This document shows, in pieces, positions 7,881-14,329 of a stretch of 20,104 bases of DNA. The notes below the pieces were generated by a model. That model made no database searches and was not told the origin of the DNA. It saw only the letters and a list, made by a program, of their open reading frames with translations. This DNA comes from an uncultured Alphaproteobacteria bacterium (GTDB lineage Bacteria > Pseudomonadota > Alphaproteobacteria > Rhizobiales > Ancalomicrobiaceae), in assembly GCA_937919435.1 (NCBI GenBank), contig CALFRR010000023.1, forward strand, positions 1-20,104, written 5' to 3'. The first letter of the stretch is position 1; each line of letters opens with the position of its first letter. The translations under genes and the position numbers were made by a program.

Positions 7881-7902
7881 TTCGAACCTCTTCGCCGCTC
7901 GT

Positions 7903-9027
7903 TCAGATCGCCCGGAGAATGTCGCGAGGGGTGATGATCTGGCCGTTCCAGCTGTTCACCCGCCTGACGTCGGCACCGGCGCCGAGAACCTTCTTCACCT
8001 CGCCGGCGAGCTGGCCGTGATAGTTCATCTCCGGCACGACCACCGTCTTCGCCCGTCCACCGAACTCGGCGACCGCCTCCTCGGCGAATGGCCAGACGGT
8101 GATCAGTTGCAGGACGCCGGCCCTGACGCCGCTCTCCCGCAGGGTACGGGCGGCCGCCCGGGCGGCCCGGGTGACGGTTCCGAAGGTGACGAACAACACG
8201 TCGGCGTCGTCCGCCTCGTAGGTGCGGGTCTTGACGATCTCGGCGCGGTGATGCTCGAACTTCGAGTTCTTGCGGGCGATCTGACGGGCCGCGTTGTCCG
8301 GACCGTTGTTGGAATAGCCGTCCGGGCCGTGCATCGAGCTCGACACGTGCATGATGTAGTCGCTGCCGTAGGACGAGATCGGCGGCACGCCGTCGGGCGC
8401 CGGGCCGAAGGGCAGATAGGCGGCGGGATCACCGGTCGGCTTGCGGCGGTCGAAGACCTCGACCTCGCCCGGCTCGGGGATCAGGATGTTCTCGCGCATG
8501 TGGGCGACGATCTCGTCGGCGGCGACGACCACCGGGGTGCGCAGCTTCTCGGCGAGGTTGAACGCCTCCACCGTCAGCGAGAAGCACTCGCCGACCGAGG
8601 ACGGGGAGAGCGCGATCAGTTCCTGATCGCCGTGCCGACCCCAGCGGATCTGCATGATGTCGGACTGGGCCGGCTTGGTGGCGAGCCCGGTCGACGGTCC
8701 GGAGCGCTGGACGTCGATGACGACGCAGGGCACCTCGCCCATGATCGCCAGACCGAGGTTTTCCTGCATCAGCGAGAAGCCCGGCCCGGAGGTGGCGGTG
8801 AAGGACTTCACCCCGGCGAGCGAGGCGCCGATGATCGCCGCCATCGAGGCGATCTCGTCCTCCATCTGCATGTAGACGCCGCCGAGCTTCGGCATCACCT
8901 TGGAGCATTCCTGGGCGATCTCCGACGACGGCGTGATCGGATAGCCGGCGTAGAAGCGGGCGCCGGCATAGAGCGCGCCCTGCGCCATCGCTTCGTTGCC
9001 CTGCAACAGACTGGCGTAATTCTTCAT
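7903..9027 (-). CDS. korA: 2-oxoacid:ferredoxin oxidoreductase, alpha subunit
   Basis: A 374-residue subunit containing the pyrimidine-binding and transketolase C-terminal-like domains. Near the N-terminus it has AGYPITPSSEIA (around 27-38), then QMEDEIASMAAIIGASLAG and TATSGPGFSLMQENLG, all hallmarks of Kor/Vor alpha chains. A second block (around 300-374) ends with the transketolase-C-like VLFVTFGT and VVVPEMNYHGQL segments. ATG at 9025-9027 was chosen because it gives the canonical start MKNYASLLQGNEA and has GGGGGAA 7-8 bases upstream; the open frame to 9672 runs into the transporter gene and is spurious. The beta gene starts 22 bases downstream. The overall style is like 2-oxoglutarate synthase alpha subunits of anaerobes and of proteobacterial aromatic degraders, but paralogues with other substrates look similar. 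Confidence 0.95.
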   Translation of the reverse strand: MKNYASLLQGNEAMAQGALYAGARFYAGYPITPSSEIAQECSKVMPKLGGVYMQMEDEIASMAAIIGASLAGVKSFTATSGPGFSLMQENLGLAIMGEVPCVVIDVQRSGPSTGLATKPAQSDIMQIRWGRHGDQELIALSPSSVGECFSLTVEAFNLAEKLRTPVVVAADEIVAHMRENILIPEPGEVEVFDRRKPTGDPAAYLPFGPAPDGVPPISSYGSDYIMHVSSSMHGPDGYSNNGPDNAARQIARKNSKFEHHRAEIVKTRTYEADDADVLFVTFGTVTRAARAAARTLRESGVRAGVLQLITVWPFAEEAVAEFGGRAKTVVVPEMNYHGQLAGEVKKVLGAGADVRRVNSWNGQIITPRDILRAI

Positions 9028-9039
9028 GTGTTCCCCCTG

Positions 9040-9058
9040 ATGTTCGTCGCGCGAACAT
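9040..9058 (-). repeat. Small inverted repeat in the korA leader
   Basis: A 7-bp perfect inverted repeat (atgttcg / cgaacat) with a 5-nt loop lies 12 bases upstream of the korA start, next to its Shine-Dalgarno sequence. It may tune korA translation or be a protein binding site. Confidence 0.3.
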
Positions 9059-9070
9059 CGTCCGTCGGGT

Positions 9071-9092
9071 GGCGCCGCCTCGCGGCGGCGCC
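9071..9092 (-). terminator. GC-rich hairpin after the transporter gene
   Basis: An 8-bp perfect inverted repeat (ggcgccgc / gcggcgcc) with a 6-nt loop lies 6 bases past the transporter stop and before korA, without a T-run. With the neighbouring small repeat at 9040-9058 it could let the transporter and kor parts of the message be made in different amounts. Confidence 0.4.
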
Positions 9093-9098
9093 GACCGG

Positions 9099-10520
9099 TC
9101 ACATCAGGCCGAGCATCTTCCAGTAGGGAATGCTGACGACCGCACCGACGATGATCAGACCCATGTAGACGAAGGTGAGCTTCACCATCGAACCGTGCGT
9201 CGCCATCTGATCCTGGGTCCCGAAGTGGGCGCACATGTAGATCGTGTTGGTGTAGCGCAGGATCCAGATGCCGCCGGCGCAGAAGGTCACGAAGATGACG
9301 ATCCACGGATTGATGCCGAGCGGCGCGAGGAGCGGGGCGAAGATCATCGCGAACATCACCGACATCGACGTCATGTTGGTGAGCAGGAACTTCAGACAGT
9401 AGACCGCGACCGCCATGAAGACGACGAACAGCACCGGCTGACGGATCACCGAGTCGAGGAACGGGCCGAGCAGCGAACCGAGGTACTTGTCGATCTTCAG
9501 GAAGCCGATCACCGAGGCCATGTTGAAGACGCTGCCGATCAGCATCACCGCCGGCCACTCGATGCCGCTCTTGAAGTCGTTGTTGGTCATGGTGCGCAGG
9601 CCGAGCAGCGTGCACATGGCCGAGACGGCGACGACGCCGGAATTGATCCGGTGGAAGCCTTCGGTCATCCACATCAGCAGGGCGCCGACGAGGACGGCGA
9701 GAACGATCTTTTCGTCCTTGGTCATCGGGCCGAGCAGCGCCAGCTGTTCCTTGCCGTAGTTGGCGGGCAGGGTCACCTTCTCCTTCGGCGAATAGAAGAA
9801 GAGGATCGCGGCGGTCATGCCGACGCAGACGACGATGCCCCAGGGCAGCGACCAGAACAGCCAGTCCATCCAGGAGATGTTCTGATAGGCCTTGGGCAGG
9901 GCGGCGATCAGCGCGTAGTGCGAGAACGAGCCCGACAGGAAGACGTGGCCCATGATCACGTAACCGAGATAGCAGGCGCCGAGCATGCCGGCGGCGGCCT
10001 CACTCTTGCGCGGCAGGCCGAGACTGTCGGAGATCGCCAGCGCCATCGGCGAGGCGAGCGCCGCCTTGGCGTTCATGCTGGGCACCAGCGGTCCGATCAG
10101 GATGCCGGAGCCGACCAGACCGAGCACCTGACCCTTGAAGGTCGGCGGAACCATCGACAGCACCCAGAGCGAGATCCGCTTCAGCAGGCCGACGCGGCCG
10201 GCGACGGCGCCGAGACCGAAGGCACCGACCATGATCCACCAGCCGGAGGTGGAGAAGTTGTAGAACGCCTTGTCGAACGGCACCGTGCCGAACGCCACCC
10301 ACAGGGTGCACATCATCAGGCCGGTGACGTATTCCGGCACGATCTGCGACATCCACCAACCGACGGCACAGATGGTGATGCCGAGGGCGTACATCGCCTG
10401 CGTCGTCAGCCCGGGCGGCGGCGGCAGATTGGCGACATAGACTGCGATCGCGATGGCGGCGACCGATCCGATGATTCTGATGATCTTGACGATGTCGGTC
10501 TTGTCAGGGGTCGATCCCAT
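9099..10520 (-). CDS. DASS/SLC13-family anion (di- or monocarboxylate) transporter
   Basis: A 473-residue integral membrane protein, normal length for the divalent-anion:sodium symporter / ion-transporter superfamily. About a dozen hydrophobic segments are visible, including IIGSVAAIAIAVYVA near the N-terminus, WWIMVGAFGLGAVAGRVG, and IVVCVGMTAAILFFY before a hydrophilic loop at about 240-270. The two family hairpin regions read PSMNAKAALASPMA and LLTNMTSMSVMFA, where canonical members have Ser-Asn-Thr; the altered first motif suggests a different substrate or ion use. The start ATG at 10518-10520 is preceded by ACAGGAG; a longer frame to 10607 lacks an initiation signal. It is first in the minus-strand run, 109 bases from the predicted start of a sigma-54 transcript, and likely imports the acid that the kor-ptb-buk genes catabolise. 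Confidence 0.88.
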   Translation of the reverse strand: MGSTPDKTDIVKIIRIIGSVAAIAIAVYVANLPPPPGLTTQAMYALGITICAVGWWMSQIVPEYVTGLMMCTLWVAFGTVPFDKAFYNFSTSGWWIMVGAFGLGAVAGRVGLLKRISLWVLSMVPPTFKGQVLGLVGSGILIGPLVPSMNAKAALASPMALAISDSLGLPRKSEAAAGMLGACYLGYVIMGHVFLSGSFSHYALIAALPKAYQNISWMDWLFWSLPWGIVVCVGMTAAILFFYSPKEKVTLPANYGKEQLALLGPMTKDEKIVLAVLVGALLMWMTEGFHRINSGVVAVSAMCTLLGLRTMTNNDFKSGIEWPAVMLIGSVFNMASVIGFLKIDKYLGSLLGPFLDSVIRQPVLFVVFMAVAVYCLKFLLTNMTSMSVMFAMIFAPLLAPLGINPWIVIFVTFCAGGIWILRYTNTIYMCAHFGTQDQMATHGSMVKLTFVYMGLIIVGAVVSIPYWKMLGLM

Positions 10521-10639
10521 CGTCCGCTCCTGTCTCGTCGTTGGTTTTTCTTGTCGTGAGCTCCGGCCACGTCGTGCGGCCGAACCGGGCGAGACCGCAT
10601 GCCCCACCCGACGCCCGCGATGAGCGCCGCGCCGACCGG

Positions 10640-10656
10640 AGCAACGCGGGTGCCAA
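10640..10656 (-). promoter_or_regulatory. Sigma-54 (-24/-12) promoter for the transporter-kor-ptb-buk run
   Basis: Read on the minus strand the sequence is TTGGCAC-CCGCG-TTGCT. It matches the consensus TGGCAC-N5-TTGC with the correct 10-base spacing between the GG and GC dinucleotides. The start of transcription would fall near 10629, leaving a leader of about 109 bases before the transporter ATG. Its presence, with a sigma-54 activator encoded at the other end of the gene run, makes a functional assignment likely. Confidence 0.82.
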
Positions 10657-10693
10657 CGGCGGATGCGATCCGCCGGCGCGTGGTCGAGCCGAC

Positions 10694-10712
10694 ATTTTTT
10701 ATTTCGTCAAAT
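10694..10712. promoter_or_regulatory. AT-rich candidate activator site upstream of the sigma-54 promoter
   Basis: The sequence attttttatttcgtcaaat shares attttt and cgtcaaa with the palindrome at 10919-10955 and contains the small palindrome attt-cgtc-aaat. It sits about 65-85 bases upstream of the predicted sigma-54 start, a plausible place for an upstream activator sequence. This is inference from pattern and position only. Confidence 0.35.
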
Positions 10713-10918
10713 CAGAGAATTGATCGCCGACTACGAGCGATTGCGTACGTTCGATCACGTTGAACTTCCGGCTGCGACAGTTCGTCTCGCCGGCGGCCAC
10801 CGAAAACCGGTGCGGCGCGGCGGAATCCCTTGCCGTTCAAGCCGTTGTCGCGAGGCGGCGCGGCCGGCGGCGTCCCGCGCTCGAAACGGCGGACGGACGA
10901 AGGCGACGAGGCGATGGT

Positions 10919-10955
10919 GTGTTCAATTTTTTGACGCCGTCAAAATTCTGAACAC
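10919..10955. promoter_or_regulatory. Compound palindrome, candidate operator / upstream activator sequence
   Basis: A 37-bp element has outer 7-bp arms (gtgttca / tgaacac) and inner 7-bp arms (ttttgac / gtcaaaa) around a central gcc, with 3-base mismatched spacers. It is conspicuously AT-rich for this genome. It lies about 290-325 bases upstream of the predicted sigma-54 start and about 90 bases before the first riboswitch, so it could serve the activator on the left side or a repressor or activator on the right. As an RNA hairpin it is less likely to matter because no gene ends nearby. Confidence 0.5.
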
Positions 10956-11042
10956 GGCTCCGGCAACTTCGACGACACACCCTCCTCCGGATGCGCCGAC
11001 GAGACGGTTGACGGTCCCGCCGGCCGGTCGCATCATGGCCCC

Positions 11043-11236
11043 GTCGTGGTCTTCGACTTCCTTTCGAGGAAACGGAGCCAAGAGGGAATCCGGTGACCCC
11101 GTACCAACGGACAGTCCGGAGCTGCCCCCGCAACTGTGAGCGGCGAGCCATCGTCCACATCGTGTCACTGGGATCGCAAGATCCCGGGAAGGCCGGACGG
11201 AGGTGACGACCCGCGAGCCAGGAGACCTGCCACGAC
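11043..11236 (+). ncRNA. Cobalamin riboswitch (classical type)
   Basis: The conserved core is easy to read: agggaatccggtg (11083-11095), the L5 block gctgcccccgcaactgtgag (11121-11140), tcactgg (11165-11171), cgggaagg (11185-11192) and the B12 box gagccaggagacctgcc (11215-11231). The ends pair as P1, gtcgtgg (11043-11049) with ccacgac (11230-11236). Downstream, gggcggggtgtcccg near 11252-11267 looks like the regulatory hairpin whose loop contacts L5. A further weak hairpin with T-rich tail (11300-11325) may help control. The next gene starts 138 bases on and encodes a MetE-like protein. Cobalamin binding is expected to lower its expression, the usual logic for this class. Confidence 0.95.
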
Positions 11237-11374
11237 AGAGGTGTAACACCGTGGGCGGGGTGTCCCGATGGAGTGCGCGAAGAGGTCTCGTCGACCCGTC
11301 GGCCGTCACCGGCCGGATGTTTCTTCGTCGGATTCGTCGGACGTCCGCTCCGCAGTTGTCGGGGTGAACAACGC

Positions 11375-12583
11375 ATGTCCGCAATCGAACCCGTCGTGGC
11401 GACGCTCGGCGTCCCGCGCGACCGAACCCACGTCGAACTGAAGATCGCCTACGACGCCCATCGCGCCGGATGCCTGTCCTCGGCCGAGCTCGCCGCGATC
11501 GGCCGCAACCACCGGATCGCCGGGTGGCGGCGGCTGAAGGTGCTCGGCGTCCAGGCGATCCCGTCGAACGACGTCGGTCTCCATGATCCCGTCCACGACA
11601 CCGCCGCGATGATCGGTGCGCCGCAACCGGTCGCCGGCCCCGTCGAGCGACACCCGCACCGGGTCGCCTCAGAGCTCTCGGCCGCCCATCGCCGGGTGGC
11701 GGCGTGGTTCGATCTCGACCGCTCCCCGGCCCCGCCCCGGTTGGCGCCGGACCGGAGCTTCGGCCTCGGCTCGACCAAGCCGGTCGCCGAGTTCCTGGAG
11801 GCGAAACTCCTCGACATCCACACCCGGCCGGTGTTGCTCGGCCCGGCCAGCTTCCTCGCCTGCGCGGTGCCGATGGTCGCCGGTTTCGATCCGCTCGATC
11901 TGTTGCCGCGGGTGTTGCCGGTGTGGAGCGAAGTGATGCGGCGGCTCGCCCGGGCAGGCGCGGATCGGATCGAGATCGACGAACCCTGCCTCGCCGACGA
12001 CCCCGACGGACGCTTCCTCGCCGCCGCGGCGCAGGCCCTGACGGTGCTCGGCGACGACCGGCGGCTGCCCGAGATCGTGCTGACCACCGGGCACGGCGGC
12101 ATCGCCCGGGCCCTGCCGACGCTCGCCCGCCTGCCGATCGCCGGCCTCCACCTCGATCTGGTCGGGGCTCCCGATCAGCTCGATGCGGCCCTGGAAGCGT
12201 GGCCGGCCGGGCGGCGCCTGTCGCTCGGCGTCGTCGACGGCCGTTCGACCCGACCGGCCGACCTGCCGAACCTGCTGCGGCGGCTCGATCCGGTGGTTCG
12301 GCGGCGCGGCGCGGACACCGTCGAACTGGCGCCGGCCACACCCCTTCGCCGGCTCACCTTTCATTCGCCGTTGGAGACCGTCGTCGATACCGGCGTCGAC
12401 GACGGCATGATGTTCGCCGCCGACAAGATCGGCGAACTCCGCCTGCTGGCCCGTGCCCTCGGGCAGGGCGCCGAGGCGGGCGGACGGACGATCGCCTCGG
12501 CCCGGGCGGAAGCGGAGGCCCGGCGGCCGCGCCCGTTGGCGAGCCGGCCGAGGTCCGGCCCCGGTCGCGTCGCGGCGGAATGA
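11375..12583 (+). CDS. Stand-alone MetE N-terminal-domain protein (cobalamin-independent methionine synthase, N-domain only)
   Basis: A 402-residue protein collinear with the N-terminal half of MetE, about half the length of a full enzyme (~750). Shared landmarks are LGVPRDR (11-17), STKPVAEFLEAK (133-144), TRPVLLGP (150-157), IEIDEP (199-204), AGLHLDLV (256-263) and LSLGVVDGR (282-290). The catalytic C-terminal barrel with its zinc ligands (His/Cys/Glu/Cys) is absent: the frame ends at a stop followed by another riboswitch, with no C-domain remnant in any frame. In known MetE the N-domain arose by duplication and has lost the zinc site, so this protein alone should not be an ordinary methionine synthase. 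ATG at 11375 has GGGGTGA upstream. The C-terminal 35 residues are Arg/Ala-rich and probably disordered. Control by a cobalamin riboswitch fits a role when B12 is scarce; the actual function is unknown. Confidence 0.88.
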   Translation: MSAIEPVVATLGVPRDRTHVELKIAYDAHRAGCLSSAELAAIGRNHRIAGWRRLKVLGVQAIPSNDVGLHDPVHDTAAMIGAPQPVAGPVERHPHRVASELSAAHRRVAAWFDLDRSPAPPRLAPDRSFGLGSTKPVAEFLEAKLLDIHTRPVLLGPASFLACAVPMVAGFDPLDLLPRVLPVWSEVMRRLARAGADRIEIDEPCLADDPDGRFLAAAAQALTVLGDDRRLPEIVLTTGHGGIARALPTLARLPIAGLHLDLVGAPDQLDAALEAWPAGRRLSLGVVDGRSTRPADLPNLLRRLDPVVRRRGADTVELAPATPLRRLTFHSPLETVVDTGVDDGMMFAADKIGELRLLARALGQGAEAGGRTIASARAEAEARRPRPLASRPRSGPGRVAAE

Positions 12584-12663
12584 CCGGAACCGACGCCGGC
12601 CGGTAGGTCGAACTGTCGCAGCGGCGACCTGCTTGCCGGCCCGCGCATCGCATGCAACGGTTG
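12584..12663 (+). terminator. Gap after the MetE-N gene with a large symmetrical hairpin (12595-12640)
   Basis: Eleven bases after the stop, gccggc (12595-12600) pairs with gccggc (12635-12640) and aggtcg (12605-12610) with cgacct (12625-12630), separated by a symmetrical 4x4 internal loop. No T-run follows. It probably ends or delimits the first B12-controlled transcript before the second riboswitch. Confidence 0.45.
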
Positions 12664-12830
12664 CGGCCGGTTCGGTGCCCTCACCGGGAGAATCGGGAAC
12701 GCGGTGGAAATCCGCGACGTGCCCAACGCCGTGAAAGGGGACCGCCGCGGAACTCGGGGAGACCCGAGCCCACTGGCTTCGGCCGGGAAGGGTCCGTCGG
12801 CGGGATGATCCTCAGTCGGAAGACCGGCCG
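12664..12830 (+). ncRNA. Second cobalamin riboswitch (divergent L5 variant)
   Basis: The core elements occur in the right order: ggtgcc (12674-12679), cggtggaaatccgcg around 12702-12716, an L5-like block tgcccaacgccgtga, ccactgg near 12770-12776, gggaagg (12785-12791) and a B12-box-like cagtcggaagaccggcc (12813-12829). The ends pair as cggccgg (12664-12670) with ccggccg (12824-12830). It differs from the first riboswitch in the L5 block (cccaacgccgtga instead of cccccgcaactgtga) and in the B12 box, so it is not a recent copy. The permease ATG lies 64 bases downstream. The interval includes cccc (12846-12849) and ggggg (12861-12865), which could form an expression-platform hairpin. Confidence 0.85.
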
Positions 12831-12894
12831 AGCCGAAGAGGTCTGCCCCGCGTGGACGGTGGGGGAGATCGCGACGGGCTCGTGGGGACCACCG

Positions 12895-14316
12895 ATGCCA
12901 CTGTCATCTCTCGCCGCCCGCGGGGCGGCGCCTTCGTCCGCGTCTTCCGACACGGCTTCCACTCCCTCCTTCGCCGCGGCGCCCAGACTCGCCGGCGTGC
13001 CGATGGAACGCACCCATCCCTCGATCGTCGTCGACGGCGTCGGCGCACAGGAGCAGACGCTCGCCGCATCCAACCCGTTCTGGGTGTTCTTCGTGCTCAA
13101 CACCGGAATCGCCCCCTGGCTCTCCGGGGTGATCGTCGCCGGCATGGGGCTCGGCCTCGGCCAGGCGATCGCGGTGATCGTGCTCGGCAGTTTCCTCGGC
13201 GCGGCGCTGCCGGCGGCGACCGCCCTCGGCGGACCGGCGAGTGGGCTCTCCCAACTCGAGGCCGGCCGCTACGCCCTCGGCGCGACCGGCAACCGACTGC
13301 CGGCCTTCGCCAACTGGGTCGGAGCGATCGGCTGGGACGTGATCTTCAACTCGCTCGCCGCCGCCGCGCTCGTCGCGCTCGTCGCCCGCTGGGGCGTCGC
13401 GGCGCCGATGTGGGCGGTGTTCGCCGGTCTGGTCGTCGTCCAGTTGGTGATCGGCATCTGGGGACACCACCTGATCCAGATCACCGCCCACTGGACCGGG
13501 CTGGTGCTGGGCCTCGCCTTCGTCGGGCTGGGCGGCGCGGCGGTCCTGCGCACCGGTCTGCCCACCGCCTCCGGAACCGCGGGAACCGCGGAAATCTTCG
13601 CGGCGCTGCTGCTGGTGGTGTCGTTCTCGATCACCCTCGCTCCCTACGCCTCCGACTACACCCGCTACCTGCCGCGGACCACGCCGGCCGGCCGGGTGTT
13701 CGGCTCGGTGTTCTCGGGCCTGTCGCTCGGCTCGATCCTGTTCATGGGCTTCGGCTGGGCGACCGCCTCGCTGGTCGCCGAACCGTCGCCGATGGGCGTG
13801 ATGGCGGCGCTCTCCGACCTCTCCGGACCGCTGGCCCCGCTGGTGCTCCTGGTGATCGCGGTCAACTCGGTGCCGTGCAACGCGGTCAACGACAACTCCG
13901 CCGCCTACTGCCTGATCTCGGCGGGCTTCCGGGTGTCGCGGCCGGTGGCGGCGGTGATCGGAGCGGCGCTCGGCTACGTCGTCTGCCTCGCGGCGAACGA
14001 GAGCTTCATCGTGTTCTTCGAGAACTTCCTGTTCCTGTTCGCCCACGGCATCGCCCCCTGGGCGGCGATCCTGATCGTCCACCGGGCGATGCGGGGGGCG
14101 CGGCCGAACACGGTGCCGGCCGGCTTCACCGGCGGCGCGGCGATCTTCGTCGGCGTGACCGCCCTGTCGATCCTGCTGTTCTCGGCCAACTCGCTGTGGA
14201 CCGGTCTGCTCTCGGCCGCGGTCGGCGGGGCCGACATCGGCCCCTACCTCGGCTTCGTCGCCGCCGGAGCGCTCGAGGCGCTGCGGCTCGCGAGACGGCC
14301 GGCGGATGCCGCCTGA
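12895..14316 (+). CDS. NCS1-family permease (cytosine/purine/allantoin type) under cobalamin riboswitch control
   Basis: A 473-residue membrane protein with about 12 hydrophobic segments. After a ~45-residue Ala/Ser-rich hydrophilic leader come EQTLAASNPFWVFFVLNTGIAPW and a first helix, then FANWVGAIGWDVIFNS, LAPYASDYTRYLP, and VNDNSAAYCLISAGFRV, which are the places of conserved NCS1 motifs (the CodB/purine-cytosine permease fold). ATG at 12895 has GGGGA 8 bases upstream; the next Met at 13003 lacks a ribosome site but would give a more typical N-terminus. Substrate is unknown; the family carries nucleobases, hydantoins, thiamine precursors and similar small heterocycles. The B12 riboswitch suggests uptake of something needed when cobalamin is limiting, perhaps a lower-ligand base or a metabolite that spares B12; this is inference. 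Confidence 0.88.
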   Translation: MPLSSLAARGAAPSSASSDTASTPSFAAAPRLAGVPMERTHPSIVVDGVGAQEQTLAASNPFWVFFVLNTGIAPWLSGVIVAGMGLGLGQAIAVIVLGSFLGAALPAATALGGPASGLSQLEAGRYALGATGNRLPAFANWVGAIGWDVIFNSLAAAALVALVARWGVAAPMWAVFAGLVVVQLVIGIWGHHLIQITAHWTGLVLGLAFVGLGGAAVLRTGLPTASGTAGTAEIFAALLLVVSFSITLAPYASDYTRYLPRTTPAGRVFGSVFSGLSLGSILFMGFGWATASLVAEPSPMGVMAALSDLSGPLAPLVLLVIAVNSVPCNAVNDNSAAYCLISAGFRVSRPVAAVIGAALGYVVCLAANESFIVFFENFLFLFAHGIAPWAAILIVHRAMRGARPNTVPAGFTGGAAIFVGVTALSILLFSANSLWTGLLSAAVGGADIGPYLGFVAAGALEALRLARRPADAA

Positions 14317-14329
14317 TCGACCGGGCCGA

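Larger units (their letters stand above)
10521..11042. other. Long divergent intergenic region with sigma-54 promoter, palindromes and AT-rich islands
   Basis: No credible gene is present in these ~520 bases. The stretch separates the minus-strand transporter operon from the plus-strand riboswitch-controlled gene. It holds the -24/-12 promoter (10640-10656), two AT-rich islands in otherwise GC-rich DNA (10694-10712 and 10919-10955) that share the words TTTTTT and CGTCAAA, and presumably the promoter for the riboswitch transcript, which I could not place. Confidence 0.7.

Noticed and set aside
9069..10559. 496-codon + strand frame opposite the transporter
   Set aside because: The minus-strand frame encodes a normal multi-helix membrane protein; the + strand product is a His/Asp/Arg-rich string without fold or motif.
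12584..12894. Possible frameshifted C-terminal MetE domain after the N-domain gene
   Set aside because: No frame in this interval or beyond shows zinc-site motifs of MetE; the interval is a hairpin plus a cobalamin riboswitch followed by a permease.
12652..12894. Longer N-terminus for the permease starting at 12652
   Set aside because: It would translate the riboswitch itself; the peptide is Arg-rich and unlike any permease, and the ATG at 12895 has a ribosome site.
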